DNA of 64,000 nucleotides. Source: Virgisporangium aliadipatigenens (GTDB taxonomy: Bacteria > Actinomycetota > Actinomycetes > Mycobacteriales > Micromonosporaceae). Below are positions 1 to 8,612 of this stretch, in pieces. The stretch is taken from NCBI RefSeq assembly GCF_016863615.1, contig NZ_BOPF01000009.1, forward strand, positions 62,001 to 126,000, written 5' to 3'. How positions within the stretch are numbered: the first letter of the stretch is position 1; each line of letters opens with the position of its first letter. The notes beneath the pieces were generated by a model. It was not told the origin of the DNA, ran no database searches, and saw only the letters and a list, made by a program, of their open reading frames with translations. Made by a program: the position numbers and the translations under genes.

Positions 1-393
1 GCCGAGTCCGGCATCGACCCCGGCTGGGTGCTCGTCGACCACCTCAACGAGGTGACCGTGCGACAGGTGCGCGACTCCGGCTGCTGGACGGGGTTCTCCA
101 TCTATCCGGAGACGAAGATGTCGCCGGATCGCATGGTGGCCATCCTCAAGGAGTACGGCCCCGAACGGGTGCTGGTGAACTCGGCCGCCGACTGGGGACA
201 CTCCGACCCGCTGCTGACCGTCGTCACCGGCAACGCCATGCTGGCGGCCGGGTTCAGCGAGGACGACGTGGACCTGGTGCTGTGGCGCAATCCCGTGGAG
301 TTCTACGGGCAGTCGGGGAAGCTGGACCTCTCCGACGTGCCGAAGCCGGAGGGCACCTTCGCCGGGAGTTCGATCGCGCGGGGCGGCAGCTGA
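1..393 (+). CDS. TatD-like metal-dependent hydrolase, C-terminal part (ebo cluster)
   Basis: The 5' end lies outside the window; 130 codons are visible, read in frame from base 1. The product looks like the C-terminal half of a TatD-like TIM-barrel hydrolase: a VLVDHLNE segment, then GFSIYPETKMSPDRM, then NSAADWGHSDPL, whose D-W-G-x-S-D is the late metal-binding Asp region of this group. Its stop overlaps the next start as TGATG, so it is translationally coupled to eboE. A TatD-like gene is a standard member of ebo clusters (often called eboB). The substrate is unknown. Identification rests on motif and context only. Confidence 0.8.
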   Translation, partial: AESGIDPGWVLVDHLNEVTVRQVRDSGCWTGFSIYPETKMSPDRMVAILKEYGPERVLVNSAADWGHSDPLLTVVTGNAMLAAGFSEDDVDLVLWRNPVEFYGQSGKLDLSDVPKPEGTFAGSSIARGGS

Positions 394-1532
394 TGCGGCT
401 GCGCCATCGCGACGGGACCTTGGTGCACCTGTCCTACTGCACCAACGTGCACGCCGCCGAGGATCTGGAGGGCATCCTCGCGCAGCTGGACACGTTCGCC
501 GTCCCGGTGCGCGAACGCCTGAACGCCGACGTGCTCGGCCTGGGCCTGTGGCTCGCCGCGCCGGTCGCCGGACACCTGGCCCGCGACGCCGCCGCCCGGC
601 ACGTCCTGCGCCGGGCGCTGACCGAGCGGGGGCTGGAGGTCGTCACGCTGAACGGCTTCCCGTACGCGGCGTTCCAGAGCCCGGTCGTCAAGTACGACGT
701 GTACCGGCCGGACTGGACGGACCGGCGGCGCCTGTCGTACACCCTCGACCTGGCCCGGGTGCTGGTGAGCCTCCTCCCGGACGACGCGGCGCACGGCTCG
801 ATCTCCACGCTCCCGCTCGCCTGGCGCACCCCGTGGACCGTGCAGCGCGCCGACGCGGCCCGGCGCAACCTCGACGCCCTCGCCACCGAACTGGCCCGAC
901 TGGAGCGCCCCGTGCGCGTAGCGCTGGAGCCGGAGCCGGGCTGCGTCGTCGAGACGACCACGCAGGCGGCGGCGCTGCTGTCCGGCGTGGACACCGAACG
1001 GGTCGGCGTCTGCGTGGACCTGGCGCACCTGGCCGTGGCGTGGGAGCAGCCCGTCGACGCGTTGGCCCGACTGGCGAACGCCGGCCTGCCGATCGTGAAG
1101 ACCCAGGTCTCGGCCGCCCTGGAGAGCGCCGACCCGCACGCCGACGCCGAGGCGCTGGGCCGCTACGTCGAACCGCGGTTCCTGCACCAGACGCGCGGCC
1201 GCGCGGGACTGTCGACCGACGACCTGGACGAGGCGTTCGAGGCGCTGGAGACCGGGAGCGCGCCGCAGCCGTGGCGGGTGCACTACCACGTGCCGCTGCA
1301 CGCCGAACCGGAGCCGCCCTTGAGGTCCACTGTGGACTTCCTCGGAACCGCGCTGGAAGCGTTGCTCAGCGACAGGGCTCGATGTGACCATCTCGACGTC
1401 GAGACCTACACCTGGCACGTGCTGCCCGAGGGCCACCGCCCCGACACCGACGCGCGCCTGGCCGAGGGGATCGCCGCCGAGTTGGCCTACGCCCGGGAAG
1501 CCCTCAAAGCGATCGGGCTCAAGGAGGAATGA
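393..1532 (+). CDS. eboE: Metabolite traffic protein EboE (TIM-barrel, xylose-isomerase-like)
   Basis: A 379-residue protein of the xylose isomerase/AP endonuclease 2 TIM-barrel fold. I place the start at ATG 393, inside the TGATG overlap with the preceding hydrolase; the resulting N-terminus (LVHLSYCTNVHAAEDL) is typical of EboE, whereas upstream in-frame codons read through that gene. Likely metal-binding carboxylates sit in ALEPEPGC (near residue 184) and VCVDLAHLAVAWE (near 205), followed by IVKTQVSAAL and HYHVPLH. Ebo clusters are implicated in moving or exporting secondary-metabolite precursors (for example scytonemin monomers in cyanobacteria); the reaction of EboE itself is not established. 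Its stop overlaps the next gene by ATGA. Confidence 0.88.
   Translation: MRLRHRDGTLVHLSYCTNVHAAEDLEGILAQLDTFAVPVRERLNADVLGLGLWLAAPVAGHLARDAAARHVLRRALTERGLEVVTLNGFPYAAFQSPVVKYDVYRPDWTDRRRLSYTLDLARVLVSLLPDDAAHGSISTLPLAWRTPWTVQRADAARRNLDALATELARLERPVRVALEPEPGCVVETTTQAAALLSGVDTERVGVCVDLAHLAVAWEQPVDALARLANAGLPIVKTQVSAALESADPHADAEALGRYVEPRFLHQTRGRAGLSTDDLDEAFEALETGSAPQPWRVHYHVPLHAEPEPPLRSTVDFLGTALEALLSDRARCDHLDVETYTWHVLPEGHRPDTDARLAEGIAAELAYAREALKAIGLKEE
1325..1337. repeat. 13-bp palindrome GTCCACTGTGGAC, exact copy
   Basis: Exact copy inside eboE. It is one of about 17 exact or near copies in the window (see findings). The arms are perfectly complementary around a single central base. Confidence 0.85.
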
Positions 1533-2926
1533 CCGTGAGCGCCGTGAAACCTGTCGTCGTGCTGGACGTCGTCGGCCTGACCCCGCGTCTCCTGGCGCAC
1601 ATGCCGCGCCTGCGGGCGGTGGCGGACAAGGGGTTCCAGGCGCCGCTCGGCACCGTGCTGCCCGCCGTGACCTGTTCGGCGCAGTCGACGTTCCTGACCG
1701 GCGCGCTGCCGACCGAGCACGGCATCGTCGGCAACGGCTGGTACTTCCGGGACCTCGGTGAGGTGTTCCTGTGGCGCCAGCACAACGGCCTCGTCGGCGG
1801 GGAGAAGCTGTGGCACGCCGCCCGCAAGCGGCAGCCCGGGTTCACCGTGTCGAACGTGTGCTGGTGGTACGCGATGGGCGCCGACGTCAACTTCACCGTG
1901 ACGCCGCGCCCGGTGTACCACGCGGACGGGCGCAAGGATCCCGACTGCTACACGGATCCGCCGTCGCTGCACGACGAACTGGAGGCGAAGTTCGGCACGT
2001 TCCCGCTCTTCTCCTACTGGGGCGCGGGCGCGGGCATCGCCTCGTCGGAGTGGATCGTCGCCGCCGCCAAGCACATCCTCGACACCCACCGCCCGGATCT
2101 CAACCTCGTCTACGTGCCGCACCTCGACTACGACCTGCAGCGCTACGGCCCGTCGGGTCCGGAGGCGATCGCCGCGGCCGTCGAACTCGACGCCGTCCTC
2201 GAGCCGCTGCTGGACACCGAGGCCGCCACGGTGGTCGTGCTGTCGGAGTACGGCATCACCGACGTGTCGCGGCCGGTGGACGTCAACCGGGCGCTGCGCG
2301 CCGAGGGGCTGCTGCGGGTGCACACCCAGGCCGGCATGGAGTACCTGGACCCGTGGACGTCGCGGGCGTTCGCGGTGGCGGATCACCAGGTGGCGCACGT
2401 GTACGTGCGCGACCCGGCCGACCTGCCGGCGGTCGAGAAGATCTGCGGCGCGCTGCCGGGTGTGGCCGAGGTGCTCGGCGAGGAGGGCAAGCGGGAGCAC
2501 GGGCTCGACCACGACCGCGCCGGCGACCTGGTGCTGGTGGCCGAGCCGGACTCCTGGTTCACGTACTACTACTGGTTGGACGACGCGCGCGCGCCGGACT
2601 TCGCGCGGCTCGTGGAGATCCACCGCAAGCCCGGCTACGACCCGGCGGAGCTCTTCTTCGACCCGGCCAACCCGGGCGCCGCGAAGGCCCGGGCCGGCAA
2701 GGCGTTGCTGCGCAAGAAGATGGGCATGCGCTACCTGATGAACGTGGTCGGCCTCGACGCGGGGGCGCGCGCGGTGAAGGGTTCGCACGGGCGCTTGCCG
2801 TCCACAGTGGACGACGCGCCGGTCTTCATCTGCTCGGACGCGGGCTACGCGCGGGAACGCATCGAGGCGACCGAGGTGCGCGACCTGCTGCTGGACATCT
2901 CACTCGATGCCCCAGAGGGTCAGTAG
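1529..2926 (+). CDS. Type I phosphodiesterase / nucleotide pyrophosphatase-family protein (ebo cluster)
   Basis: A 465-residue alkaline-phosphatase-superfamily protein, probably the eboF-type member of the cluster. The ATG overlaps the eboE stop (ATGA). The family's nucleophile region is visible as PAVTCSAQSTFLTG followed by LPTEHGIVGNGWY near residues 45-70. Metal-binding Asp/His candidates are VPHLDYDLQRYGP (near 195), LSEYGITDV (near 240) and VADHQVAHVY (near 285), and a final His lies in KGSHGRLPS near 425. The substrate is unknown. The 3' end overlaps the convergent TetR gene by 27 bp. It carries one exact copy of the 13-bp palindrome at 2800-2812. Confidence 0.88.
   Translation: MTVSAVKPVVVLDVVGLTPRLLAHMPRLRAVADKGFQAPLGTVLPAVTCSAQSTFLTGALPTEHGIVGNGWYFRDLGEVFLWRQHNGLVGGEKLWHAARKRQPGFTVSNVCWWYAMGADVNFTVTPRPVYHADGRKDPDCYTDPPSLHDELEAKFGTFPLFSYWGAGAGIASSEWIVAAAKHILDTHRPDLNLVYVPHLDYDLQRYGPSGPEAIAAAVELDAVLEPLLDTEAATVVVLSEYGITDVSRPVDVNRALRAEGLLRVHTQAGMEYLDPWTSRAFAVADHQVAHVYVRDPADLPAVEKICGALPGVAEVLGEEGKREHGLDHDRAGDLVLVAEPDSWFTYYYWLDDARAPDFARLVEIHRKPGYDPAELFFDPANPGAAKARAGKALLRKKMGMRYLMNVVGLDAGARAVKGSHGRLPSTVDDAPVFICSDAGYARERIEATEVRDLLLDISLDAPEGQ
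2800..2812. repeat. 13-bp palindrome GTCCACAGTGGAC, exact copy
   Basis: Exact copy with central A, inside the phosphodiesterase gene. It encodes part of PSTVDDAP and does not break the frame. Confidence 0.85.
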
Positions 2927-3439
2927 GCGTTCGACCTCCGCGTCGAGGTCGTCGGTCCAGGGCAGGAAGGGCTTGTGGATCCGCAGCGACACGAGGCCGT
3001 GCGCGGCGATCCACAGGTCCTGCCCGCGCACCGCCTCGCGGCCGGCGGCCTTCAGCAACGCGTCCATTCCCTCGATGACGCGGTCGGCGACGTCGCCGCG
3101 CACGTAGTCGTCCCCGAGCGCGTCGGCGCTCTCGAAGCGCAGCTGGTACAGCCCGGGATTCCTGATGCCCCAGTCGAGATAGGCACGCCCGATGCGGTGA
3201 AGACGTTCCCGCGGAAGAAGATGGGGGGCGTCGGCGCCGGAGACGGCGGCGGCGAACGAGTTGTCGATGCCCATCAGAAGTGCTTTGTTCAGCGCGCTTT
3301 GCGACGGGAAGTGCCGGTAGACGGCGGTGGCGGAGACGTCGCACGCCCGGGCGACCGAACGCAGCGACGGGATCGTGACCGGGCGCGGCGCGGTGGCGAG
3401 GTCGAGCGCGGCGGCCAGCAGCTTGTCGTAGAGACTCAT
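2900..3439 (-). CDS. TetR/AcrR-family transcriptional regulator
   Basis: A 179-residue regulator. The N-terminal HTH is clear (IPSLRSVARACDVSATAVYRHF, residues about 23-44), and the C-terminal part is an all-helical ligand-binding domain (HRIGRAYLDWGIRNPGLYQLRF). I chose ATG 3439 because it sits in a 4-bp ATGA overlap with the upstream LysR gene, so the two regulators are probably co-translated. The ligand is unknown. The last 27 bp overlap the convergent phosphodiesterase gene. Confidence 0.9.
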   Translation of the reverse strand: MSLYDKLLAAALDLATAPRPVTIPSLRSVARACDVSATAVYRHFPSQSALNKALLMGIDNSFAAAVSGADAPHLLPRERLHRIGRAYLDWGIRNPGLYQLRFESADALGDDYVRGDVADRVIEGMDALLKAAGREAVRGQDLWIAAHGLVSLRIHKPFLPWTDDLDAEVERLLTLWGIE

Positions 3440-4293
3440 GATGCGGCCCCCGCCACCGCGACGGCGGTGCGCACAAAGGCGGCGACGGCCGGGGAACGCG
3501 ACTCGCGTGGCCACGCGACGACCATTGTGGACGGTGTCAGGTCGTGCACCGGCCGGTAGGCGATGCCGGGCCGGGGATGCCGGCGCACCACCGACTCCGG
3601 CGCGAACCACACCACCTCGCCCAGCTCGATGAGGTTGAGCAGCTGCGGCAGGTCGAAGAGCATGGCGCCCGCCGGCGGCGACGAGTTCCCCTCCTCGGCG
3701 GGCGAGCCGTACGGCAGCAGCCGGCCGGAGAGGTCCGCGAGATACAGGGAGTCCTTGTCCGCCAACGGATCCGTCGCCGCGACGGCGAGGAAGCGGGACT
3801 CGGTGTGCAGCGGCACGGTGTCGATCCCCCGGTCGTCGAAGGGTTGCCAGACGAGTGCCACGTCGGCGCGCCCGTCCCGCAGCGCCGGCGCCTGCTCGCC
3901 CCGGTTGCCCATCAGCAGCTCGACCGGAAGCGCCGCCTCCTCCCGCGCGAACGCGGCGAGGATCCCGGGCAGCAGCCCGGCGTCGTAGTCGGCCTTCAGC
4001 GCGAGCCGCAGCGCGGGACGCGGCCGGCCGGCGTTGCGGGCCCGGTGCTCGGCGGCGCTCACCGCGTCGAGGGCGGTGCGGGCGTCGCACAGCAGCGCCT
4101 CGCCGGCGGCGGTGAGGGCCACGTTGCGGGTGGTGCGTTCGAGGAGCGTGACGCCCAGCTGGCGCTCGAGGTCACGGATGGCGCGCGACAGCGGCGGCTG
4201 GGCCATGCCGAGGCGGTCGGCGGCCCGCCCGAAATGCAGTTCCTCGGCGACGGCCACGAAGTACCGCAGCTGCCGCACCTCCAGGTCACTCAT
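3436..4293 (-). CDS. LysR-family transcriptional regulator
   Basis: A 285-residue LTTR with the standard N-terminal winged HTH (VRQLRYFVAVAEELHFGRAA, then AQPPLSRAIRDLERQLG) and a periplasmic-binding-like effector domain (LRLALKADYDAGLLP, FAREEAALPVELLMG). It is divergent from the NmrA-type reductase at 4364, the usual layout for a regulator and its target. A -10 hexamer TACCCT (4305-4300, minus strand) ends exactly 6 nt before the ATG, so the transcript is predicted to be leaderless. It overlaps the downstream TetR gene by 4 bp. Confidence 0.93.
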   Translation of the reverse strand: MSDLEVRQLRYFVAVAEELHFGRAADRLGMAQPPLSRAIRDLERQLGVTLLERTTRNVALTAAGEALLCDARTALDAVSAAEHRARNAGRPRPALRLALKADYDAGLLPGILAAFAREEAALPVELLMGNRGEQAPALRDGRADVALVWQPFDDRGIDTVPLHTESRFLAVAATDPLADKDSLYLADLSGRLLPYGSPAEEGNSSPPAGAMLFDLPQLLNLIELGEVVWFAPESVVRRHPRPGIAYRPVHDLTPSTMVVAWPRESRSPAVAAFVRTAVAVAGAAS

Positions 4294-4363
4294 ATCCGCA
4301 GGGTATCAATCGGGATCGGATCGGTCCTTCAGAACGGTCCGGAGCGGGTCTTCACTGGAGGAC

Positions 4364-5236
4364 ATGATCGTTGTGACCACACCCACCGGCGACATCGGCG
4401 GCCAGGTGCTCGCCGGGCTGCTCGACCGGGGCGCGCCGGTGCGCGTCATCGCCCGCGACCCGTCGCGCGTACCGGACGGCGTCGACGTCGTCGCCGGCTC
4501 GCACGGGAATCCCGACGTGGTGGCGAAGGCGTTCGCCGGCGCGGACGCCGTCTTCTGGTTGGCGCCGCCGAACTTCGCCGCCACGAACGTCGTCGAGTCC
4601 TATGTGGACTTCTCCCGCGCGGCGGCGACCCTTGCGGCGCACGGCGGCCAGCGCGTCGTGGCCGTCTCCGCCCTCGGCCGGGGCACGCCGATGGCCGCGC
4701 GTGCCGGCATGGTGAGCGCCTCGCTGGCGATGGACGCGCTCTTCGCCGACGCCGGGGTCGCCTACCGTTCACTCGCCCTGCCGTCCTTCATGGACAACGT
4801 GAAACGCCAGGTCGTCCCGATCCGGGAGCACGGCGTCTACCGGGAGCCGTTCCCGGCGACCCACTCCGCGCCGACGGTCGCCACCCGCGACGTCGCCGCC
4901 ACCGCCGTCGGGCTGCTCCTCGATTCCTCGTGGAACGGCGTCGGCGACGTGCCGCTGCTCGGCCCCGCCGACGTCACGTTCGAGGAGCGGGCGGAAGTCC
5001 TGTCGGAGGTGCTCGGCAAGCCGGTCCGCTTCGAACGGACCCCGGACGACGCCCACCGGGCCGTCCTGGTCTCCCGCGGCGCCTCGCCGGCGGTGGCCGA
5101 CGCCATCATGGACATGGTGCGCGCCAAGCGCGAGGGCGGCCTGGACTTCGGCGTCACGCGCACGCCCGCTTCCGCCACGCCCACCACGTTCCGGCAGTGG
5201 TGCGAAGAGGTGCTCAGGCCCCTGGTGTCGCCCTAG
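4364..5236 (+). CDS. NmrA/NAD(P)H-binding-family reductase
   Basis: A Rossmann-fold protein of about 290 residues. The N-terminal dinucleotide loop is VVTTPTGDIGGQVLAGLL, followed by VRVIARDPS and a VVAVSALGRGTPM strand, as in NmrA-like NAD(P)H-binding proteins and quinone-type reductases. The C-terminal part (EVLGKPVRFERTP ... TTFRQWCEEVLRPL) is also typical. The start is either ATG 4364, with a crowded GGAGG only 2 nt upstream, or GTG 4373, with a better 11-nt spacing. It is divergent from the LysR-TetR pair and probably controlled by it. The substrate is unknown. Confidence 0.9.
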   Translation: MIVVTTPTGDIGGQVLAGLLDRGAPVRVIARDPSRVPDGVDVVAGSHGNPDVVAKAFAGADAVFWLAPPNFAATNVVESYVDFSRAAATLAAHGGQRVVAVSALGRGTPMAARAGMVSASLAMDALFADAGVAYRSLALPSFMDNVKRQVVPIREHGVYREPFPATHSAPTVATRDVAATAVGLLLDSSWNGVGDVPLLGPADVTFEERAEVLSEVLGKPVRFERTPDDAHRAVLVSRGASPAVADAIMDMVRAKREGGLDFGVTRTPASATPTTFRQWCEEVLRPLVSP

Positions 5237-5294
5237 CGGGTGACGTCGCGTTTGTTCAATCCGGCGGAGCGCGCCGCTCAATAGGCTGCGCTCC

Positions 5295-5861
5295 ATGGAT
5301 GACATCGCGCTTCTGTCGGGTGTGCTCGCCCGCACCGGCGACCTCATCGGCGGGGTCGCCACCGACCAGGCGAAACGACCGACGCCGTGCCCCGACTACG
5401 ACGTCTCGACCCTGGTCGACCACATCGTCGGCTGGGTGCTCGCGTTCGAGGACGCGGCGCACGGGCGGCCGGTCAGCGGCGAGGCCGCACACTACCGGTG
5501 CGGCGCCGACCCGGCCGCCGAGTTCCGGGCCGCCGCCGACGGGGTGGTGTCCGGGTGGCAGAAGTACGGCACCGACCGGCAGGTCGCGTTCATCGGCTCC
5601 GAACTGCCGGGCGCGATGGTGTTCAACATGACGCTCATGGAGTACCTGGTGCACGGCTGGGACCTCGCCGTCGCGACCGGTCAGCCGGTGCCGTACACCG
5701 AGCAGGAGGCCGCCGAGACGCTGGCCCGCGCCGAGGCGACCGTGCCGGCGCAGTACCGCGGCGAGGGCATGCCGTTCGGCGAGATCGTTCCCGTCGACGC
5801 GCACGCCCCCGCCGTGGACCGACTGGTGGGCTTCCTCGGTAGGCGGCCTCAGTCCAGGTAA
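5295..5861 (+). CDS. TIGR03086-type DinB-like (mycothiol-dependent enzyme superfamily) protein
   Basis: A 188-residue DinB/YfiT four-helix-bundle protein of the TIGR03086 type. Signatures are RPTPCPDYDVSTLVDHIVGW near residues 28-47, with a metal-ligand His, and the late LMEYLVHGWDLAVATGQ segment (near 115) containing the HxWD metal-binding pair. Relatives use mycothiol or bind a divalent metal; the actual reaction is unknown. TAGGCT at 5282-5287 lies 7 nt before the ATG, which suggests a leaderless message. The 3' end overlaps the convergent GH43 gene by 13 bp. Confidence 0.9.
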   Translation: MDDIALLSGVLARTGDLIGGVATDQAKRPTPCPDYDVSTLVDHIVGWVLAFEDAAHGRPVSGEAAHYRCGADPAAEFRAAADGVVSGWQKYGTDRQVAFIGSELPGAMVFNMTLMEYLVHGWDLAVATGQPVPYTEQEAAETLARAEATVPAQYRGEGMPFGEIVPVDAHAPAVDRLVGFLGRRPQSR

Positions 5862-7270
5862 AACGTCGCGTCGGCCCGTCCGGCGGCGTCGCTGACCGCC
5901 TGCACGTACAGCAGCGACCCGGAGACGTGCCGCACGTAGCGGCCCGCGTAGTTCGCCGACTCCAGCGACACCCCGCTGCTGTCGGCGAGCCCGGCCCGCC
6001 GGTAGAACGACGCGTCGGCCCGGAACGCCGCCGAGCCGTCGCTCTTCTCCACCCACACCTCGAAGTTCCTGTGCCGCAGGTAGTAGCCGGGGAAGTTGGT
6101 CGACTCCAGCGACACCGTGCCGCTGCCGGAGAGCCCGGTCACGACGCGGAACTGCGAGTCGGCCAGGTTGGTCACGTCGGCCTCGACGCGTGCCCGGTAC
6201 TCCCAGTGCCGGACGAACCGGTCGGGATGGTTGGACGAGCGCAGCCGCACCGGCGAGATGCCGTCGGCCACCGGGATGCCGAAGTTCGGTGTGCCGTCGG
6301 CGTTCCAGTAGACCTTCTGCAGGCGGGTGCGCCGGTTCGGGTCGTTCAGCGGGTCGCCGGTGATGTTCTGGTAGCTGCGGTCGTGGTAGACGAGGATGTC
6401 GCTCTGCCCGTCCTCGGAGACCGTGAACGAGTTGTGCCCCGGCCCGTACTGGCTCGTGGCCGCGTTGCTGGTGAAGACGGGGTTCTGGTGCTTCGTCCAG
6501 GACGCCGGGTTGAGCAGGTCCGCGCTCGCCGACGCGCTCAGCAGGCCCAGGCAGTAGTTGGCGTCCGTGGCGCTGGCCGAGTACGTCAGCCAGACGCGGT
6601 TGTTGCGCACGATGACGGCCGGGCCCTCGTTCACCCTGTAGCCGCGGGTCTCCCAGGCGAGCGTGGGCACGCTCAGGCGCACCGGGGTGCCGGTGATCTG
6701 CCACGGGTTCGACCCCATGCGGGCGATGTACAGGTTGGAGTTGGTGGAGATGCCCGGCTCCGACTGCGCCCACACGAGATAGCGCACTCCATTGTGGACG
6801 AACGTCGAGGCGTCCAGCGAGAACGTGTCCCAGGCGGTGCCGATCCGGCCGCGTTCGGTCCAGGTGCCGGTGAGCGGGTTGGCGCTGCTGCTCTCCAGCA
6901 CCCACATCCGGATGCGCCACACGTCGTCGGAACGGCCGGCGGCGAAGTAGATGTACCACTTGCCGTTGATGAAGTGGATCTCCGGTGCCCAGATGTGCGC
7001 GGCCATGTCGCCGCTGGAGTGCTTGCGCCACACGGTCGTCTCCGCGGCGCTCGCCAGCCCCTGCAGCGTGGTGGCGCGGCGCAGCACGATGCGGTCGTAC
7101 TCGGGCACCGTGGCCGTGTAGTAGTAATAGCCGTCGGTGTGCTTGAAGATGTGCGGGTCCGCCCGCTGCGCGATCAGCGGGTTGGTGAACGTGACGGCCG
7201 GCGACGCGACGGCCGGTGTCCCCACGAGGACCAGGCCGACGGCGAGCAGGGCCGCGAGGAGGCGTCTCAT
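5849..7270 (-). CDS. Secreted GH43 alpha-L-arabinofuranosidase with CBM42 (AbfB) domain
   Basis: 473 residues: a signal peptide (MRRLLAALLAVGLVLVG, cleavage near VAS-PA), then a five-bladed GH43 catalytic domain (NPLIAQRADPHIFKH with the catalytic-base Asp; IWAPEIHFINGKWYIYFAA; VNEGPAVIVRN for the acid Glu). The C-terminal 140 residues form an AbfB/CBM42 trefoil with repeated L-x-S-x-x-x-P-x-x-(F/Y)-(V/L)-R-H units (RSSNHPDRFVRH, STNFPGYYLRH, SANYAGRYVRH). The architecture matches exo-1,5-alpha-L-arabinofuranosidases of GH43_26. I choose ATG 7270, forming TGATG with the upstream glycosidase, rather than the earlier GTG. It probably debranches arabinan outside the cell. Confidence 0.92.
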   Translation of the reverse strand: MRRLLAALLAVGLVLVGTPAVASPAVTFTNPLIAQRADPHIFKHTDGYYYYTATVPEYDRIVLRRATTLQGLASAAETTVWRKHSSGDMAAHIWAPEIHFINGKWYIYFAAGRSDDVWRIRMWVLESSSANPLTGTWTERGRIGTAWDTFSLDASTFVHNGVRYLVWAQSEPGISTNSNLYIARMGSNPWQITGTPVRLSVPTLAWETRGYRVNEGPAVIVRNNRVWLTYSASATDANYCLGLLSASASADLLNPASWTKHQNPVFTSNAATSQYGPGHNSFTVSEDGQSDILVYHDRSYQNITGDPLNDPNRRTRLQKVYWNADGTPNFGIPVADGISPVRLRSSNHPDRFVRHWEYRARVEADVTNLADSQFRVVTGLSGSGTVSLESTNFPGYYLRHRNFEVWVEKSDGSAAFRADASFYRRAGLADSSGVSLESANYAGRYVRHVSGSLLYVQAVSDAAGRADATFYLD

Positions 7271-8601
7271 CACGCCGCCCACGGGTTGATCGGGGCGAAC
7301 GACGCGTCCGCGCGGTACGTGGCGTTGTCCGCGAACGGATCGATGCGCAGCTCGTAGTTGTAGTGCCGCACGTAGTTGCCCGGATAGTTGTAGGACTCCA
7401 GCGACACGTTACCGCTCCCGCTCAGGCCCGGCTTCGCGCAGAACGTCGCGTCGGAGCGGAAGGTCGCCGTGCCGTCGTTCGCGTCGAGCCTGATCCGCCG
7501 GTCGTAGTGGCGCAGGTATCCGGAGACGTTCACCGCCTGGAACGAGTAGCAGTTGGCGTCGGCGAGCCCCGGCACGACGGTGAACGTGGCGTCCTGTCGG
7601 GTGGTGGCGTCGCTGCCGGCGCTCACCGGCTCCACGTAGCCGAGGTTGTTGCGGTGGCGGATCGAGCGGTCGGTGGCGTTCGCGGAACGGAACGAGCGGC
7701 GCGCGCTCGTCGGCAGCGTCACCCCGCCGGAGACCGTCTCCTTCAGCACCGTGAAGTGCCGCGCGAAGCCGGACAGCCCGGGCAGCGCGGTCCGCGCCGT
7801 CCAGGTGGTGAACCCGTCGTAGCTGTCCGAGTAGTAGTACGCGCCCGAGGTGTAGGCGTCGAAGTAGATGCGCCAGCCGCCGTTGTCCAGCTGCACCAGG
7901 GACTGGCCCTCGTTCGGCCCGCCCCAGCCGGCCCAGTTGCCCGTGCGCCGGAACGTGTACGGGCCGGTCAGGCTGGACGCCGTGGCGTACTCGATGTACT
8001 TCGTCGTCTCGTTCTTGGTGAACGCGTGATACGTCGAGCCCTGCTTCACGATGAACGTGTCGATGTAGTTCGGCTGGATGCCGCTGAGCACGGTCGGGCT
8101 GCTGAACGCCGACAGCGCGCTGTTCGTGGCGGTGATGCGGTAGGGCCGGAAGCCGCCGGTGTTGCCGAACTGCAGCGAGAACACGATGTTGACACTGCCG
8201 TCGGTGTCCTTGAACCACTCCGGCGCCCACGTCTGGCTGATGTTGCTCAACCCGATGGTCACGTTGCGCACGAACGTCCAGTTGAGCCGGTCGGTGCTGC
8301 GCGCGAAGCCGATCGTGTCGCCGTTCCAGTTGGTGGTGTAGACGATCCAGTAGTAGCCGTCGGTGTGCTTCATGATGCTGGGGTCGCGGATGAGCCCGCT
8401 CGGCGGCGTGAACGCCGGACCCCGCAGCAGCCGGTAGCCGGTGGCGTCATTGGCTTCGTAGACGTACATGTTCGACTCGCTGCTGTTGGTGAACGCGGTC
8501 ATCGTGTACCGCGAGATCTGCCCGGGGGGCGGGGCGGCCGCGCTCGCCGGCGCGCTGACGAGGGTCGCGAGCAGGACCGCGACCGCGAGGAGGTGTCGCA
8601 C
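7270..8601 (-). CDS. Secreted GH43-like arabinofuranosidase with CBM42 (AbfB) domain
   Basis: 443 residues from GTG 8601, which has GGAGA upstream and gives a proper signal peptide (LLAVAVLLATLVSAPASAAA). The catalytic beta-propeller shows GLIRDPSIMKHTDGYYWIVY (base Asp), QTWAPEWFKDTDG, and GGPNEGQSLVQLDNG (acid Glu), the order of GH43-clan enzymes. The last 145 residues form an AbfB/CBM42 domain with three S-x-N/Y-x-x-x-x-(Y/R)-(V/I)-R-H units. It is translationally coupled (TGATG) to the downstream GH43 gene, so the pair is an arabinan-degrading operon. The exact bond specificity cannot be read from the sequence. Confidence 0.88.
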   Translation of the reverse strand: MRHLLAVAVLLATLVSAPASAAAPPPGQISRYTMTAFTNSSESNMYVYEANDATGYRLLRGPAFTPPSGLIRDPSIMKHTDGYYWIVYTTNWNGDTIGFARSTDRLNWTFVRNVTIGLSNISQTWAPEWFKDTDGSVNIVFSLQFGNTGGFRPYRITATNSALSAFSSPTVLSGIQPNYIDTFIVKQGSTYHAFTKNETTKYIEYATASSLTGPYTFRRTGNWAGWGGPNEGQSLVQLDNGGWRIYFDAYTSGAYYYSDSYDGFTTWTARTALPGLSGFARHFTVLKETVSGGVTLPTSARRSFRSANATDRSIRHRNNLGYVEPVSAGSDATTRQDATFTVVPGLADANCYSFQAVNVSGYLRHYDRRIRLDANDGTATFRSDATFCAKPGLSGSGNVSLESYNYPGNYVRHYNYELRIDPFADNATYRADASFAPINPWAA

Positions 8602-8612
8602 GTGAATTCTCC

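Noticed and set aside
303-1436. Long minus-strand open frame of 377 codons opposite eboE
   Set aside because: Arg/Gly/Pro-rich composition with no recognisable domain; the plus strand encodes a recognisable EboE. It is a high-GC shadow frame.
3544-5631. 695-codon plus-strand frame across the LysR gene and the NmrA gene
   Set aside because: Antisense to one real gene and out of frame with another; extremely Arg-rich, no motif.
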